Positions 51,623-60,159 of a DNA stretch of 64,000 nt are shown in pieces. Both the position numbers and the translations under genes were made by a program. Under the pieces are notes generated by a model that made no database searches, had not been told where the DNA came from, and worked only from the letters and a program-made list of their open reading frames with translations. Origin of the DNA: Oscillospiraceae bacterium (GTDB lineage: Bacteria > Bacillota > Clostridia > Oscillospirales > Oscillospiraceae); the NCBI GenBank assembly GCA_017432615.1, contig JAFRIV010000030.1:1-64000 (forward strand). The letters are read 5' to 3'. Position 1 is the first letter of the stretch. Each line of letters starts with the position of its first letter.

Positions 51623-51681
51623 AAACCTATTGTAATCGATAAAACCTATAATGTCAATTACTATTTTGAAAAAATTTTCAA
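51623..51681 (-). promoter_or_regulatory. Candidate operators of the sialic-acid transporter promoter
   Basis: Two direct copies of ATAGGTTT (minus strand; 51649-51642 and 51630-51623) flank and overlap the promoter, 19 bases apart. A 16-base palindrome TTGAAAAAATTTTCAA (51666-51681) lies upstream of the -35. The RpiR regulator encoded just upstream is the obvious candidate ligand-responsive protein. Confidence 0.45.
51629..51657 (-). promoter_or_regulatory. Promoter of the sialic-acid transporter genes
   Basis: Minus strand TTGACA (51657-51652), 17-base spacer, TACAAT (51634-51629), about 75 bases before the ATG. Confidence 0.8.
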
Positions 51682-51702
51682 TTCATCTTCTTTTTGAAAA
51701 TA

Positions 51703-52575
51703 TTATACAAGATGGAGATCCGCCTGCGCCTCGGCTATTGTGAGGCGAGCCTGACGGGCATCCTCCAGATGTCGCAGACAGACTTCAGAAAACAGCACAT
51801 CCAGCAAATACATTTGTGCAATTCTGGCTGCTACAGATCCCAGCTGGATCGGGCTTTCATTCGAACCGCATTGCAGCACCACATCTGCCAGCTTTACTCC
51901 CGGCGCATTGGGATATCGCGTGATCAGGATAACTTTCACCCCCCGTTTTTTTGCGATGGAAAGGGTATGCATTAAATCTGTCGTTGCGCCGGAATAGGAA
52001 AAGTACAAAATAGCATCTTTCTCCGTCATAGTGGCTGTCGTAATGGCTTGTGTATGATTATCCGTTACTGCAAAGTATTTACAGCCCGTTGTCGTAAACA
52101 GATGTGCTGCCTCCTGGGCCAAAATCATGGAGCCTCCCTGCCCCATACAAAAAACTTTTTCTGCTCCTTCAATGATATCCCCCGCTGCCCGAATGGTGTC
52201 TTCCTCTATCAGCTCCAGTGTCTGCGCCATCGCGTCAGCATCTGCAGCATAGATTTTTCGGATGATCTCCGAAAAACTGTCCTGATCTGTCACTTCCCCT
52301 GCAAGAGGGCTGAGCTGTCCGCTTATTGCTGTAAGAGACCGGGCGATATCCAGCCGAAACGCATTATAGCCGGAATACCCGAGGCGTCGTGCAAAACGGG
52401 AGATTGTTGCTTCAGCCACAGCACTTGCTTCAGCCAGTTCCGTGATGGACAGATGCTGTGCCTCGGCACGGTGGGCAAGTACATAATCTGCTGCCCGCTT
52501 CTCAGCTGTTGTAAAATTGTAGTATTCCCTGTTGATTCGTTGGGTGAAGCCGACATCCGATGTTTTTTCTGGCAT
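51703..52575 (-). CDS. RpiR/MurR-family transcription regulator
   Basis: Cytoplasmic regulator of 290 residues. N-terminal HTH_6 domain (1-80): FTTAEKRAADYVLAHRAEAQHLSITELAEASAVAEATISRFARRLGYSGYNAFRLDIARSL is the family pattern. The C-terminal SIS domain (about 125-255), with FCMGQGGSMILAQEAAHLFTTTG and LYFSYSGATTDLMHTLSIAKKRG, binds phosphosugars such as ManNAc-6-P or GlcNAc-6-P in relatives. The ATG has GGGGAG nine bases upstream. It lies between the epimerase and the transporter genes and probably controls the promoter at 51629-51657. It may be activator or repressor. Confidence 0.92.
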   Translation of the reverse strand: MPEKTSDVGFTQRINREYYNFTTAEKRAADYVLAHRAEAQHLSITELAEASAVAEATISRFARRLGYSGYNAFRLDIARSLTAISGQLSPLAGEVTDQDSFSEIIRKIYAADADAMAQTLELIEEDTIRAAGDIIEGAEKVFCMGQGGSMILAQEAAHLFTTTGCKYFAVTDNHTQAITTATMTEKDAILYFSYSGATTDLMHTLSIAKKRGVKVILITRYPNAPGVKLADVVLQCGSNESPIQLGSVAARIAQMYLLDVLFSEVCLRHLEDARQARLTIAEAQADLHLV

Positions 52576-52599
52576 CTGATGCTTCTCCCCTTTCTAATG

Positions 52600-53808
52600 T
52601 TATTCTGTAAGTTCAGCGAGCATACGGTCAACATTCACAAGCATACGCGGAAGATGGAATGGACCTTTAAAAGTGGACCCTTTTGTCGATGGTTCGGTGG
52701 GCAGGCCGTCGCGCCGTAGATAACCGTACCATTCGCCATACTCGGGATCAGAAAAATGTGCCTTGCAGTAATCCAGCGTCTTGTAAAACCAATTAAGATA
52801 TGCTTCCTTCCCCGTATCACGATAAAGCATCAGAGAAGAGATCAGAATTTCGTCATGCGGCCACCAGAGCTTCATATCATGCTCATAAGCCTCTGGAGGT
52901 CTGCCGAGGCAGTCTACAAAATACAGCAGTCCGCCATATTGCTCATCCCATCCGGCATGAATGGCCCAGTTGAATATCTGCTCTGCTTTTTCCACAAGGG
53001 TTTTGTCCCCGGTACGCTTTGCATGTTCCAACAGGAACCAAACGCCTTCAATGTCATGCCCGGGATTGACGATACGCCCTTCCGTAAACTCTGTACGGGC
53101 TTCTCCGTCCGGGCCTACATTTTCCAGGATGCACTTGAGTTCAGGATGATAGCTGTATTGGAAGATCTCATTCACACACTGCTGTGCCCGTTCCTCATAA
53201 AGCGTTTTTCCGGCAGGATCGCAGCGCATCATTACGCTGGTTACGTTGAGATAGATCATCGGCAGGCCGAAGGAGCGTCCGGTGCGAGTCTCTGGAATCG
53301 TCTTCGGCCCCAAATGTGTCGGATCAGGTTCGCCATGCCAGAGTTTCCAATAGATTTCATAAGCACGCTTTGCTCGGGCAAGACAGATCTCCTCTCCCGT
53401 TACCCCGTAATATTCGGCATTTGCCATGGCGTAAAATGCTTCAGAATAATAATAACGGCGCTGCCGCAAGGGTTTTCCGTCCGCCGTTACAGTAAAGTAC
53501 ATTCTTCCATCTGCATCGGGATTGATACAGTATTTTTCCATGAATTCTAGGCAGGAGCGGGAAGCCTCCAGCCACTCGTCTTTTTTCCCGTAGACGGCGC
53601 ATAGATACGCAAAGATCCAGCCGCAGCGTCCCTGCATCCAGACGCTTTTATCGGTAGAATAGATCTCTCCCTTGCGATCCAGGCAGGTATAAACACCGCC
53701 ATGTTCTTTATCCATACCGTTTGTAAGCCAGAAATTGATGCATGTGTCAAGTTCTTGATCGATCCACTGTTTTGTTTCCAGCAGTTTTTCTCTTTTTTCC
53801 TGTTCCAT
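52600..53808 (-). CDS. N-acylglucosamine 2-epimerase
   Basis: Cytoplasmic (alpha/alpha)6-barrel isomerase of 402 residues that interconverts ManNAc and GlcNAc. Landmarks are WMQGRCGWIFAYL near residue 60, RRYYYSEAFYAMANAEY, FTEGRIVNPGHDIEGVWFL with a catalytic-type His near residue 244, and LWWPHDEILISSLML with the second catalytic-type His near residue 330. In some gut bacteria this enzyme follows the lyase in sialic-acid breakdown, in place of the ManNAc kinase route. Its location between cupin and RpiR in the same run as nanA supports that. GGAG lies eight bases upstream of the ATG. Confidence 0.9.
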   Translation of the reverse strand: MEQEKREKLLETKQWIDQELDTCINFWLTNGMDKEHGGVYTCLDRKGEIYSTDKSVWMQGRCGWIFAYLCAVYGKKDEWLEASRSCLEFMEKYCINPDADGRMYFTVTADGKPLRQRRYYYSEAFYAMANAEYYGVTGEEICLARAKRAYEIYWKLWHGEPDPTHLGPKTIPETRTGRSFGLPMIYLNVTSVMMRCDPAGKTLYEERAQQCVNEIFQYSYHPELKCILENVGPDGEARTEFTEGRIVNPGHDIEGVWFLLEHAKRTGDKTLVEKAEQIFNWAIHAGWDEQYGGLLYFVDCLGRPPEAYEHDMKLWWPHDEILISSLMLYRDTGKEAYLNWFYKTLDYCKAHFSDPEYGEWYGYLRRDGLPTEPSTKGSTFKGPFHLPRMLVNVDRMLAELTE

Positions 53809-53839
53809 GAAAATTTCTCCTGTCCTATCTGTTTTGTAA

Positions 53840-54187
53840 TCAGGAATATAAAATCAGGGCAATAGCCTCCAGCGGTTCCCTTCCGTCATTGACAAGCCCG
53901 TGAAGTTCCCCTTCGCTGCATATTGTTGTATCTCCGGGAAAAACACGCACGATCTTTCCGTTGTCGTTATACAGTCCTGTACCGGCAAGAATATAATAAA
54001 TCTCATTATCTCCTTCATGCACATGTTCTCCAATTGACGTGCCGGGTGGAAGGATCAGATGATTAAAAAGTTTTCCTTTCCCATACAGCTCTGACTCGCC
54101 TCGGGTTATCTTGTGCATCTCCGCTTCGCCGATCCCGTTGCGCACACACTGGAAGATTACTTCCTGTTCTTCTTTTTTTCGAACCAT
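53840..54187 (-). CDS. Small cupin-domain protein
   Basis: Single-domain cupin of 115 residues, cytoplasmic. Cupin motif 1 reads GEHVHEGDNEIYYILAGTG, which supplies two His and a Glu as metal ligands; motif 2 has FPGDTTICSEGELHGLVN with the third His. Such proteins are often sugar-binding or isomerase-like. Here it opens the sialic-acid gene run, 31 bases before the epimerase, after a terminator and a candidate promoter (54232-54259). A mutarotase- or sugar-sensor-like role is a guess. GGAG lies ahead of the ATG. Confidence 0.85.
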   Translation of the reverse strand: MVRKKEEQEVIFQCVRNGIGEAEMHKITRGESELYGKGKLFNHLILPPGTSIGEHVHEGDNEIYYILAGTGLYNDNGKIVRVFPGDTTICSEGELHGLVNDGREPLEAIALILYS

Positions 54188-54231
54188 AGTCGGTCTCCTT
54201 TCTGAAAGTACCGTATATAGAGCTAAGTCAG

Positions 54232-54259
54232 TTTACAATAGGGTGAAGATTCTTGTCAA
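54232..54259 (-). promoter_or_regulatory. Candidate promoter of the cupin-epimerase-RpiR genes
   Basis: Minus strand TTGACA (54259-54254), 16-base spacer, TGTAAA (54237-54232). Confidence 0.5.
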
Positions 54260-54270
54260 CTACAAAAATG

Positions 54271-54320
54271 AAAAACGGCAATCAGCTGACGTCCGGAAGG
54301 ACCATCTCTGTTTGCCGTTT
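54271..54320 (-). terminator. Terminator after the second YesN-type regulator gene
   Basis: AAACGGCAA / TTGCCGTTT outer stem with an inner GGTCC-TTCC-GGAC hairpin, directly after the stop at 54322, followed on the minus strand by a T-rich tail. Confidence 0.8.
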
Positions 54321-54321
54321 G

Positions 54322-55059
54322 TTACAGACTGTTGCGGTATTCATTGGCACTCATACCGGCAATCTTTCGGAAAACGCGGGCAAAATGTGCCGGGTCGGCA
54401 TATCCTACCATCTCTCCGATATCTCCGATCCGCAATCGGGGATCCGCCAGGAGTTCCTTGGCAGCATGGATGCGCTTTGTATTCAGAAGATCATAAAAAT
54501 TTTTATGGGCATATCGATTGAGTAGTTTGGACAGATGCCACTGTGAAACATAGCAGGCCTCTGCCACTTCCTGCAATGTCAGCTTTTCGGCATAATGTTC
54601 ATCCAGATAAGCAATGGCACGGTTCACAAGAAAGCTTCCTGCGTTTTCCTTTTTCTCGCTTTCTGCTGTCTCCTCGCCTATCTCCCGTCCCAGGCGAGCT
54701 GTCATGGCTTCCAATGCCTCCCGGATTTCCCCCATTTTCGACGGCTTCAACAGGAACCTTGTAACACCAAGTCGTATAGCTTCCTGTGCATAAGAGAAAT
54801 CGCGATAGCCGGTCAGAACCGTAACCATCATCTCCGGGAATTCGCTGCGCAGTCCCGCAAGCATCGTCAGCCCGTCTGCCCCCGGCATTCGAATATCCGT
54901 AAAGAGGATATCCGGTCGTATCGTTCGGATTAATTTTGCACCGCTCTCAGCATCCTCTGCCGTTCCCACAACCTCACAGGTATAGTCCTTCCAGGGGACC
55001 ACTTTTTTAAGGCCTTCTACGATCAGCGGCTCATCATCGACCAGTACAACACGGTACAC
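54322..55059 (-). CDS. Response regulator, YesN type (REC + AraC DNA-binding)
   Basis: Cytoplasmic regulator of 245 residues. Receiver domain with DDEPLI and phospho-acceptor Asp in LFTDIRMPG (about residue 55). The C-terminal AraC domain has LTLQEVAEACYVSQWHLSKLLNRY and IGDIGEMVGYADPAHFARVFRKIAG. The start is GTG at 55059, seven bases after GGAG. It is separated from its probable kinase (58386-60089) by the three transporter genes, an unusual order. It is the last gene before a strong terminator, so the set of kinase, transporter and regulator forms one block. Confidence 0.9.
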   Translation of the reverse strand: MYRVVLVDDEPLIVEGLKKVVPWKDYTCEVVGTAEDAESGAKLIRTIRPDILFTDIRMPGADGLTMLAGLRSEFPEMMVTVLTGYRDFSYAQEAIRLGVTRFLLKPSKMGEIREALEAMTARLGREIGEETAESEKKENAGSFLVNRAIAYLDEHYAEKLTLQEVAEACYVSQWHLSKLLNRYAHKNFYDLLNTKRIHAAKELLADPRLRIGDIGEMVGYADPAHFARVFRKIAGMSANEYRNSL

Positions 55060-55100
55060 GGTTTTTCTCCTCTCTGTCGTTCGGTTTTGTTTCTCATATT

Positions 55101-55958
55101 TTATCCTTTGACCGCTCCGGCCGTCAAGCCTTTTATTATATGCTTCTGCAAGCAGATATAGACTACCAGTACCGGGATCACTACCAACACCACAGATGCT
55201 GCCATCAGCCCGTAATTCACCCCTGCCTGAGAGCTGATCTCATTAAGCAGTCCGGTTATGGCCCGCTCCTGCGGATACCTCAGGAAAAAAGATTGGGTAA
55301 ACAGATCATTATAACTCCACAAAAACGCAAAGATTGCCACCGTAGCAAATGAAGATTTTGCTGCCGGGATAATGATATGAAAATAAATCTGAAAAACACT
55401 GCACCCGTCCAGATAAGCACTTTCCTCCAATTCGATCGGTACAGACTGAATAAAGCCCATCAGGATGATGATAGCAAAACACAGATTTCCTGCAATCTGC
55501 GGTAAAACTACGGCCAGAAGGCTCAGCCAACGGTTTCCGGTTCCCGCTATGCCAAGCACTGCCTCCATTCGAAACACCGGAATAATGGTGGAAAACACGG
55601 GAAACATCATTCCCGCCATAATTAAGCTATGGAGCAGTCCTCTTCCCCGAAACCGGTAACGCACAAGCCCATAGGCGGCAAGTCCGGCAATCACGACCAC
55701 ACAGAAAGTGACTATACCGGAGATCAGGAAACTGTTCAGATAAGCATTTTTGAAGTCAGCCCGGTGAAATGCTGTAACATAGTTATCCCAGGTAAATGCT
55801 TCTCCAACAGGGAGAGAAAAGGAATCCGACATAATCAGTCCCTTTTGCCGGAAAGAATTCAGAATCACCCAGAAAAAAGGATAGATCGTGGTAAGTGCCC
55901 AAAGGCTTAAGATCCCATAGGTGATTGCCTGGGAAGTTCTTTTCTGTCCATATTTCAT
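55101..55958 (-). CDS. CUT1 sugar ABC permease, MalG-like (chitobiose-type system)
   Basis: Membrane permease of 285 residues, six helices. EAA loop EESAYLDGCSVFQIYFHIIIPAAKSS and C-terminus LQKHIIKGLTAGAVKG mark a MalG-type subunit. It follows the MalF-type subunit by 12 bases, with a ribosome site AAAGGAG. The cargo is inferred to be an amino-sugar oligosaccharide, since diacetylchitobiose phosphorylase is encoded in the same run. Confidence 0.87.
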   Translation of the reverse strand: MKYGQKRTSQAITYGILSLWALTTIYPFFWVILNSFRQKGLIMSDSFSLPVGEAFTWDNYVTAFHRADFKNAYLNSFLISGIVTFCVVVIAGLAAYGLVRYRFRGRGLLHSLIMAGMMFPVFSTIIPVFRMEAVLGIAGTGNRWLSLLAVVLPQIAGNLCFAIIILMGFIQSVPIELEESAYLDGCSVFQIYFHIIIPAAKSSFATVAIFAFLWSYNDLFTQSFFLRYPQERAITGLLNEISSQAGVNYGLMAASVVLVVIPVLVVYICLQKHIIKGLTAGAVKG

Positions 55959-55970
55959 GGCAATGCTCCT

Positions 55971-56897
55971 TTACAGGTCTTCAGAAGGTCGGAATACCCT
56001 GTTGGCTATATTGGAAAGCACTACGCCCAGTACAACGATCAGCACTGCAATGGTAGACCCGTAGTCCACATTCATTTTATTAAAGGTCTGATCATACATA
56101 TATGTTCCGGTGAGCCACCCCCGGTTTTCCGGCATTCCTGCACCAAACATAACCCACGGCAGATCGAACACCTTCAGCGCACCTGTGATAGCAAGTACCA
56201 GGCAGGTACAAAGAACATTGCGCAGCAGCGGAAGGGTAATAAACTGTGTCCTCTTCCAGCCGTCCGCACCATCCAGCGCAGCTGCCTCATAGACATCTTC
56301 AGGGATGTTATTGAGCCCAGTAACCAGAATCACGAAATAGAAACCGACATACTGCCACATAACCGGCAGCAGCATTGTAAAAAGAAAATGTGCCTGATCT
56401 TTCCAGTCCAGCCACTGTACAATCATCTTTCCGCTCGGCTTAATTTCTACCGGCAATTTCCCCAGGCTCAGAAGCATTTGGTTTACCATACCGCCTTTAT
56501 AGAGAAAGATCAGGTTAAACATCAACCCCAGAGCGGTCGCTGAAATAACAATCGGGAAGAAATAAACTGTCCGGAAAAACTGTGCCCCCACGCGGATGGT
56601 ATCCACCAACAAAGCCAGAATCAGTGCGATCCCCACCTGAAAAACCACCGTGCAGATGATCAGGATGAGTGTGTTCTTCATTGCCACGCGCATATAGGGA
56701 TCTTCCAGAAGTCTCTGATAGTTTTCGTACCAGGGGGTATTGACGCCTTCCGGTGCCCTGCCGAGCCCACCGATCTTCAGAAAGGTGTTAAAAATATTCT
56801 GAAAGAACGGATAATACAGAAATACGAACAAAAATGCAAAGGCTGGAACCAGGAAAAGCAGCAGAGGGGATTTCTTTTTATAGATCATAGAATTCAT
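55971..56897 (-). CDS. CUT1 sugar ABC permease, MalF-like (chitobiose-type system)
   Basis: Membrane permease of 308 residues, six helices; EAA loop EAAALDGADGWKRTQFITLPLLRN. The start at 56897 (ATG) is chosen because AAGGCGG is seven bases upstream; a GTG at 56903 sits on top of that site. It is separated from the binding-protein gene by a stem-loop. No ATPase gene accompanies the two permeases. Confidence 0.86.
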   Translation of the reverse strand: MNSMIYKKKSPLLLFLVPAFAFLFVFLYYPFFQNIFNTFLKIGGLGRAPEGVNTPWYENYQRLLEDPYMRVAMKNTLILIICTVVFQVGIALILALLVDTIRVGAQFFRTVYFFPIVISATALGLMFNLIFLYKGGMVNQMLLSLGKLPVEIKPSGKMIVQWLDWKDQAHFLFTMLLPVMWQYVGFYFVILVTGLNNIPEDVYEAAALDGADGWKRTQFITLPLLRNVLCTCLVLAITGALKVFDLPWVMFGAGMPENRGWLTGTYMYDQTFNKMNVDYGSTIAVLIVVLGVVLSNIANRVFRPSEDL

Positions 56898-56922
56898 AAC
56901 CACGCCGCCTTACAGGAAAATT

Positions 56923-56943
56923 GGGAGGGCACGAGGCCCTCCC
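56923..56943 (-). terminator. Stem-loop between binding protein and permease (chitobiose-type system)
   Basis: Eight-base stem GGGAGGGC / GCCCTCCC with a five-base loop and an AATTTT tail on the minus strand. Confidence 0.7.
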
Positions 56944-56991
56944 ATGAAGAAGTTTTGAATATGGAGCCCCGGTTCAAATCTGCTGTCCGAC

Positions 56992-58242
56992 TCAGTTGAG
57001 TGCAATTGCAGAGGCAACTGCTTCCTCGGCCGTCATTTTACCGGTGACTACATTCTGAACGTTGGCAAACAGATCACCGCGGGCTTCCGCTGTCAGGCTG
57101 TCCTGAACGGCACCGGCGATCGCCGTTATTTTCCCGTTCGCCTCTGCGGCAGACTGCTGCAGCACATTAAGCCCTTCCGGGCTGGCGCCGTTGACCAGTG
57201 CGGTCACTTCCGTCGTAACAAAGGTGCTCAGAACTTCATCGGAGGTAAGCTGAGAAACAAAGGCTACTGCTGCTTCCCGTTTGGCAGGATCTTCCCATGC
57301 TTTTCTTGTGATGAAATATCCCATGGAAATTCCCCCGATAGCTTCAGATGCACTGCGTTCTCCTTTGCCGGGAACAAAGGCAATGGCAAAGTCATTCAGA
57401 TCTGCCGCATTGGCGGTAAAGTAACCGACCTTCCAGGACCCGTCAATCAGGAAAGCAGCATCACCGGAATTAAACAGTTCCACTGTTTCTGCATCGGAGG
57501 CGGTAAGCGTATTTGCAGGGAAGAAGCCGGCTTCGTACAAAGCCTTGATATCATTGAGTCCGGCTGCCCATTTTTCTGCCACTGCATCGTCGGCATTCTG
57601 TGGCAGATCAAGATGGTTTGCAACCGTCCCGTTATTCATTACCATAAACTCAAACCAGTAGTGCGGAACCTCAACCAGAGAACAGGCAATCGGTGTATAA
57701 CCGGCTTCTTTGATCACAGCACAATCGGCAAGAAACTGATCCCATGTATAGTCAGGTCCCGGAACTGCTACGCCGCAATCTTCCAGAACTGCTTTGTTGA
57801 CGAACATATTTTCCCAATATCCGGAAGAAGGAACAGAATACTGTTTTCCGTCTGCAGCAACCGCCATCATGCTGCTCTTCATGTTCGTGGCATAGTCGGG
57901 GTATTCAGCGCGTATCTCGTCTATGGAAACAACCTTGCCCGCAGAAATAAACGGTTCTGCATCCGCATTGGTAAAGTAGAACAGAACATCCGGCTCAGAT
58001 CCGGTTTCGAAGTCTGTTAATACTTTGGCTTTCCACTCTTCATTTGAAGTAGCGGAACCGTCATTGACCTTATTGCCTGTGGAATTTTCGTATGCTTTTA
58101 CCGCTGCTTCAAAGTTACCGCGGTTTCCATCGTCTCCGCCGTAAGAGGTAACTACATTCAGAGTAACGGAATCAGCAAACGCAGGGGAAGCAAGACTCAT
58201 GACCATTACAAGAGCCAGCAGCAGAACAAATGCTTTTTTCAT
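56992..58242 (-). CDS. CUT1 substrate-binding protein (chitobiose-type system)
   Basis: Exported binding protein of 416 residues, SBP_bac_1, signal peptide MKKAFVLLLALVMVMSLASPAFAD (cleaved about residue 23). Mature landmarks are FEAAVKAYENSTGNKVNDGSATSNEEWKAKVLTDFETGSEPDVLFYFTNADAEPF, PSSGYWENMFVNKAVLEDCG, and FNSGDAAFLIDGSWKVGYF. It lies between the kinase and the permease genes. Ribosome site AAAGGAG precedes the ATG. The ligand is not shown by sequence; (GlcNAc)2 or a related glycan is inferred from the phosphorylase and mutase upstream. Confidence 0.85.
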   Translation of the reverse strand: MKKAFVLLLALVMVMSLASPAFADSVTLNVVTSYGGDDGNRGNFEAAVKAYENSTGNKVNDGSATSNEEWKAKVLTDFETGSEPDVLFYFTNADAEPFISAGKVVSIDEIRAEYPDYATNMKSSMMAVAADGKQYSVPSSGYWENMFVNKAVLEDCGVAVPGPDYTWDQFLADCAVIKEAGYTPIACSLVEVPHYWFEFMVMNNGTVANHLDLPQNADDAVAEKWAAGLNDIKALYEAGFFPANTLTASDAETVELFNSGDAAFLIDGSWKVGYFTANAADLNDFAIAFVPGKGERSASEAIGGISMGYFITRKAWEDPAKREAAVAFVSQLTSDEVLSTFVTTEVTALVNGASPEGLNVLQQSAAEANGKITAIAGAVQDSLTAEARGDLFANVQNVVTGKMTAEEAVASAIALN

Positions 58243-58299
58243 GTTTTTCTCCTTTTCATATTTTCTGATACGGGAACCCTTTCAGGTTTTCCTACTGTT

Positions 58300-58305
58300 A
58301 TTATA
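58300..58305 (-). promoter_or_regulatory. -10 box of the chitobiose-type transporter operon
   Basis: Minus strand TATAAT with no good -35. Further upstream (58356-58337) a direct repeat AAAAGACAAG-AAAAGGCAAG with 10-base period could bind the YesN-type regulator. Confidence 0.4.
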
Positions 58306-58385
58306 AGGAAAAAGATCTGAAAGAGGAAGATTTCTGCTTGCCTTTTCTTGTCTTTTGTTGTTGTGATGATCACAGAATCAAGGTT

Positions 58386-60089
58386 TTATTCTTCTTTTGA
58401 AATGGGAAATCGCACATATGCCAGGATTCTGTCCTCTGTGATCTGCTCCAGGCGCAACTCTCCCTTTTCTCCGTATAGAAGATTCAACCGCTGCCGCAGA
58501 TTGCGAAGGCCGACGTGCCCGGTAAGTTCTGTATCCGCAGTCGGCGAAGCAAGCATCGCAACTACTGTTGCACGGTCTTCCGCTGTCATATGTCCTTCAT
58601 GCTCCACCTCGATGACAGCGTCTCCCTCTTCCTGCCTTACGCGCAGGCACAGTCCTCCTCCGTGGTTTCCTGTCAGATCATGCTCCACGGCATTTTCTGC
58701 CAGCGGTTGTAACACAAGGCGCGGAACAAGTACTTCTGTCATACTATCATCAATTTCTCTGCTTACCACAAAACGTGTACCGAGACGTTCCCGTATGATA
58801 TATAGGTAAGCGTCCGTATAACGAAGTTCCTCCCGTAATGGGATCCGGCTGCGCCCGTCTCTCGCAAGTGCCCCATCCATCAAAACAGACAGCGCCTCGA
58901 TCATTGCACTGACTCTGTCATTTTCTGCAAGGCGGGCTTCCCAGTTAATGATTTCCAGTGTGTTGTTCAAAAAATGCGGATTGATTTGCGACTGCAGTGC
59001 TTTCATTCTGGCCTGCTGCAGTGCCTGCTGTTCCTGAAAAGACCGGTCAAACTGGTTTTTCAATTCTGTCGACATCCGGTTAAAATGATCAAACAATGTT
59101 TCAAATTCCCGGCTGCCCGCATTTTCCGGAATTACATATCCCCGTTCCCCCTGTTGAAGCTTTTTACTGGCTTCTTCCAGTACCATCATTGGTTTTGTAA
59201 CGTACCGTCGGAAAAGCAAAAGGACAACGAAAAGCAGCGGAATAGCCAGCAGCGCGACAAAAAGTCCTGCCGTACGGATCTCAGGCACATCCTGCCAGAA
59301 ATGAAAGGGCGGGATCTTGGCTGTGAGGAGAAGGCTATGTCCGGAAACGCTGCTCCTGAAAAGATACTCTTCCTCACTTTTCGGGTCCTGTGCTTGTGTG
59401 CTGAGAGTTCCATTCTCCAGGAGCAAAAGAGTATCATCAATCTCAAGGGTAACGGTCTGGCAGATCTGCCTCACCGCTTCCAATGACTGAAACAACACAT
59501 TCCTGTCACACAAAAGTACTACCGAAGCATATGGCAGAAAATGGCTGTCCAGCAGGTTGCGCGCCACATAGAGTTCTCCGCCGTATTCCAGAAGAAGAAT
59601 CCCAGTATCAATGTTTTTCATTTTCTCCAGAAGATCCTTTTCCACCGTATCTCTGTATTCCCGCTGGGAATTATACCCGAAATCTCCGCGCGAAGCCACA
59701 TAAGGCTGCACATCGATTTCTTCCCAGAAGGTAATAAAAGCAGCGGGAACACGTTCATCTCTTGTAAAATTCTGCTTCAGATAATCGGTTACAACCCGAT
59801 ATAATACTGCCTTGTCTCCGTCTCGTTGGAAAAGCCGGTAAGAATTGCGTACAACTCCGTCATAAGAGACTGCCTTGGAGGCTTCAAATACGGCATCCAT
59901 ACGCATGGCAATCTGCTCTAACGCATTTGCTGCGCGCCCCTCCAGTTCCTGCTGCAGCGACCGTTCATAGCTTCTGCCGATCAAACTCCCGGCCAGGACC
60001 ATCACGCTCATTACAGGCAGAATCCAGCATAGCAGTACAGCTGCCATCAATCGTGCATGGAGAGAACGCGGACCGATTGTATTTTTCAT
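58386..60089 (-). CDS. Sensor histidine kinase, LytS/YesM type with large extracellular domain
   Basis: Membrane kinase of 567 residues. TM1 is about residues 11-32, then an extracellular sensor of about 250 residues (dCACHE-like size), TM2 about 275-298, HAMP, and a His_kinase domain with NPHFLNNTLEIINWE (His acceptor; the usual Tyr after PHFL is Asn). N box LVLQPLAENAVEHDL and G box near the C-terminus (GHVGLRNLRQRLNLLYG). It probably senses a sugar directly, unlike the smaller kinase at 8492-9946. The cognate regulator is at 54322-55059 beyond the transporter genes. It lies 70 bases after the mutase gene. Confidence 0.9.
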   Translation of the reverse strand: MKNTIGPRSLHARLMAAVLLCWILPVMSVMVLAGSLIGRSYERSLQQELEGRAANALEQIAMRMDAVFEASKAVSYDGVVRNSYRLFQRDGDKAVLYRVVTDYLKQNFTRDERVPAAFITFWEEIDVQPYVASRGDFGYNSQREYRDTVEKDLLEKMKNIDTGILLLEYGGELYVARNLLDSHFLPYASVVLLCDRNVLFQSLEAVRQICQTVTLEIDDTLLLLENGTLSTQAQDPKSEEEYLFRSSVSGHSLLLTAKIPPFHFWQDVPEIRTAGLFVALLAIPLLFVVLLLFRRYVTKPMMVLEEASKKLQQGERGYVIPENAGSREFETLFDHFNRMSTELKNQFDRSFQEQQALQQARMKALQSQINPHFLNNTLEIINWEARLAENDRVSAMIEALSVLMDGALARDGRSRIPLREELRYTDAYLYIIRERLGTRFVVSREIDDSMTEVLVPRLVLQPLAENAVEHDLTGNHGGGLCLRVRQEEGDAVIEVEHEGHMTAEDRATVVAMLASPTADTELTGHVGLRNLRQRLNLLYGEKGELRLEQITEDRILAYVRFPISKEE

Positions 60090-60122
60090 AGCTTTCTTCT
60101 TCCCCTCTTACAGCATCACAGA

Positions 60123-60153
60123 GGGAGGGTGCCAAGCATAGCAGGCCCCTCCC
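60123..60153. terminator. Weak stem-loop between mutase and kinase genes
   Basis: GGGAGGG-T-GCC pairs with GGCCCCTCCC. The T-run is on the plus side, so as a minus-strand terminator it is weak. Confidence 0.4.
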
Positions 60154-60159
60154 CTTTTT

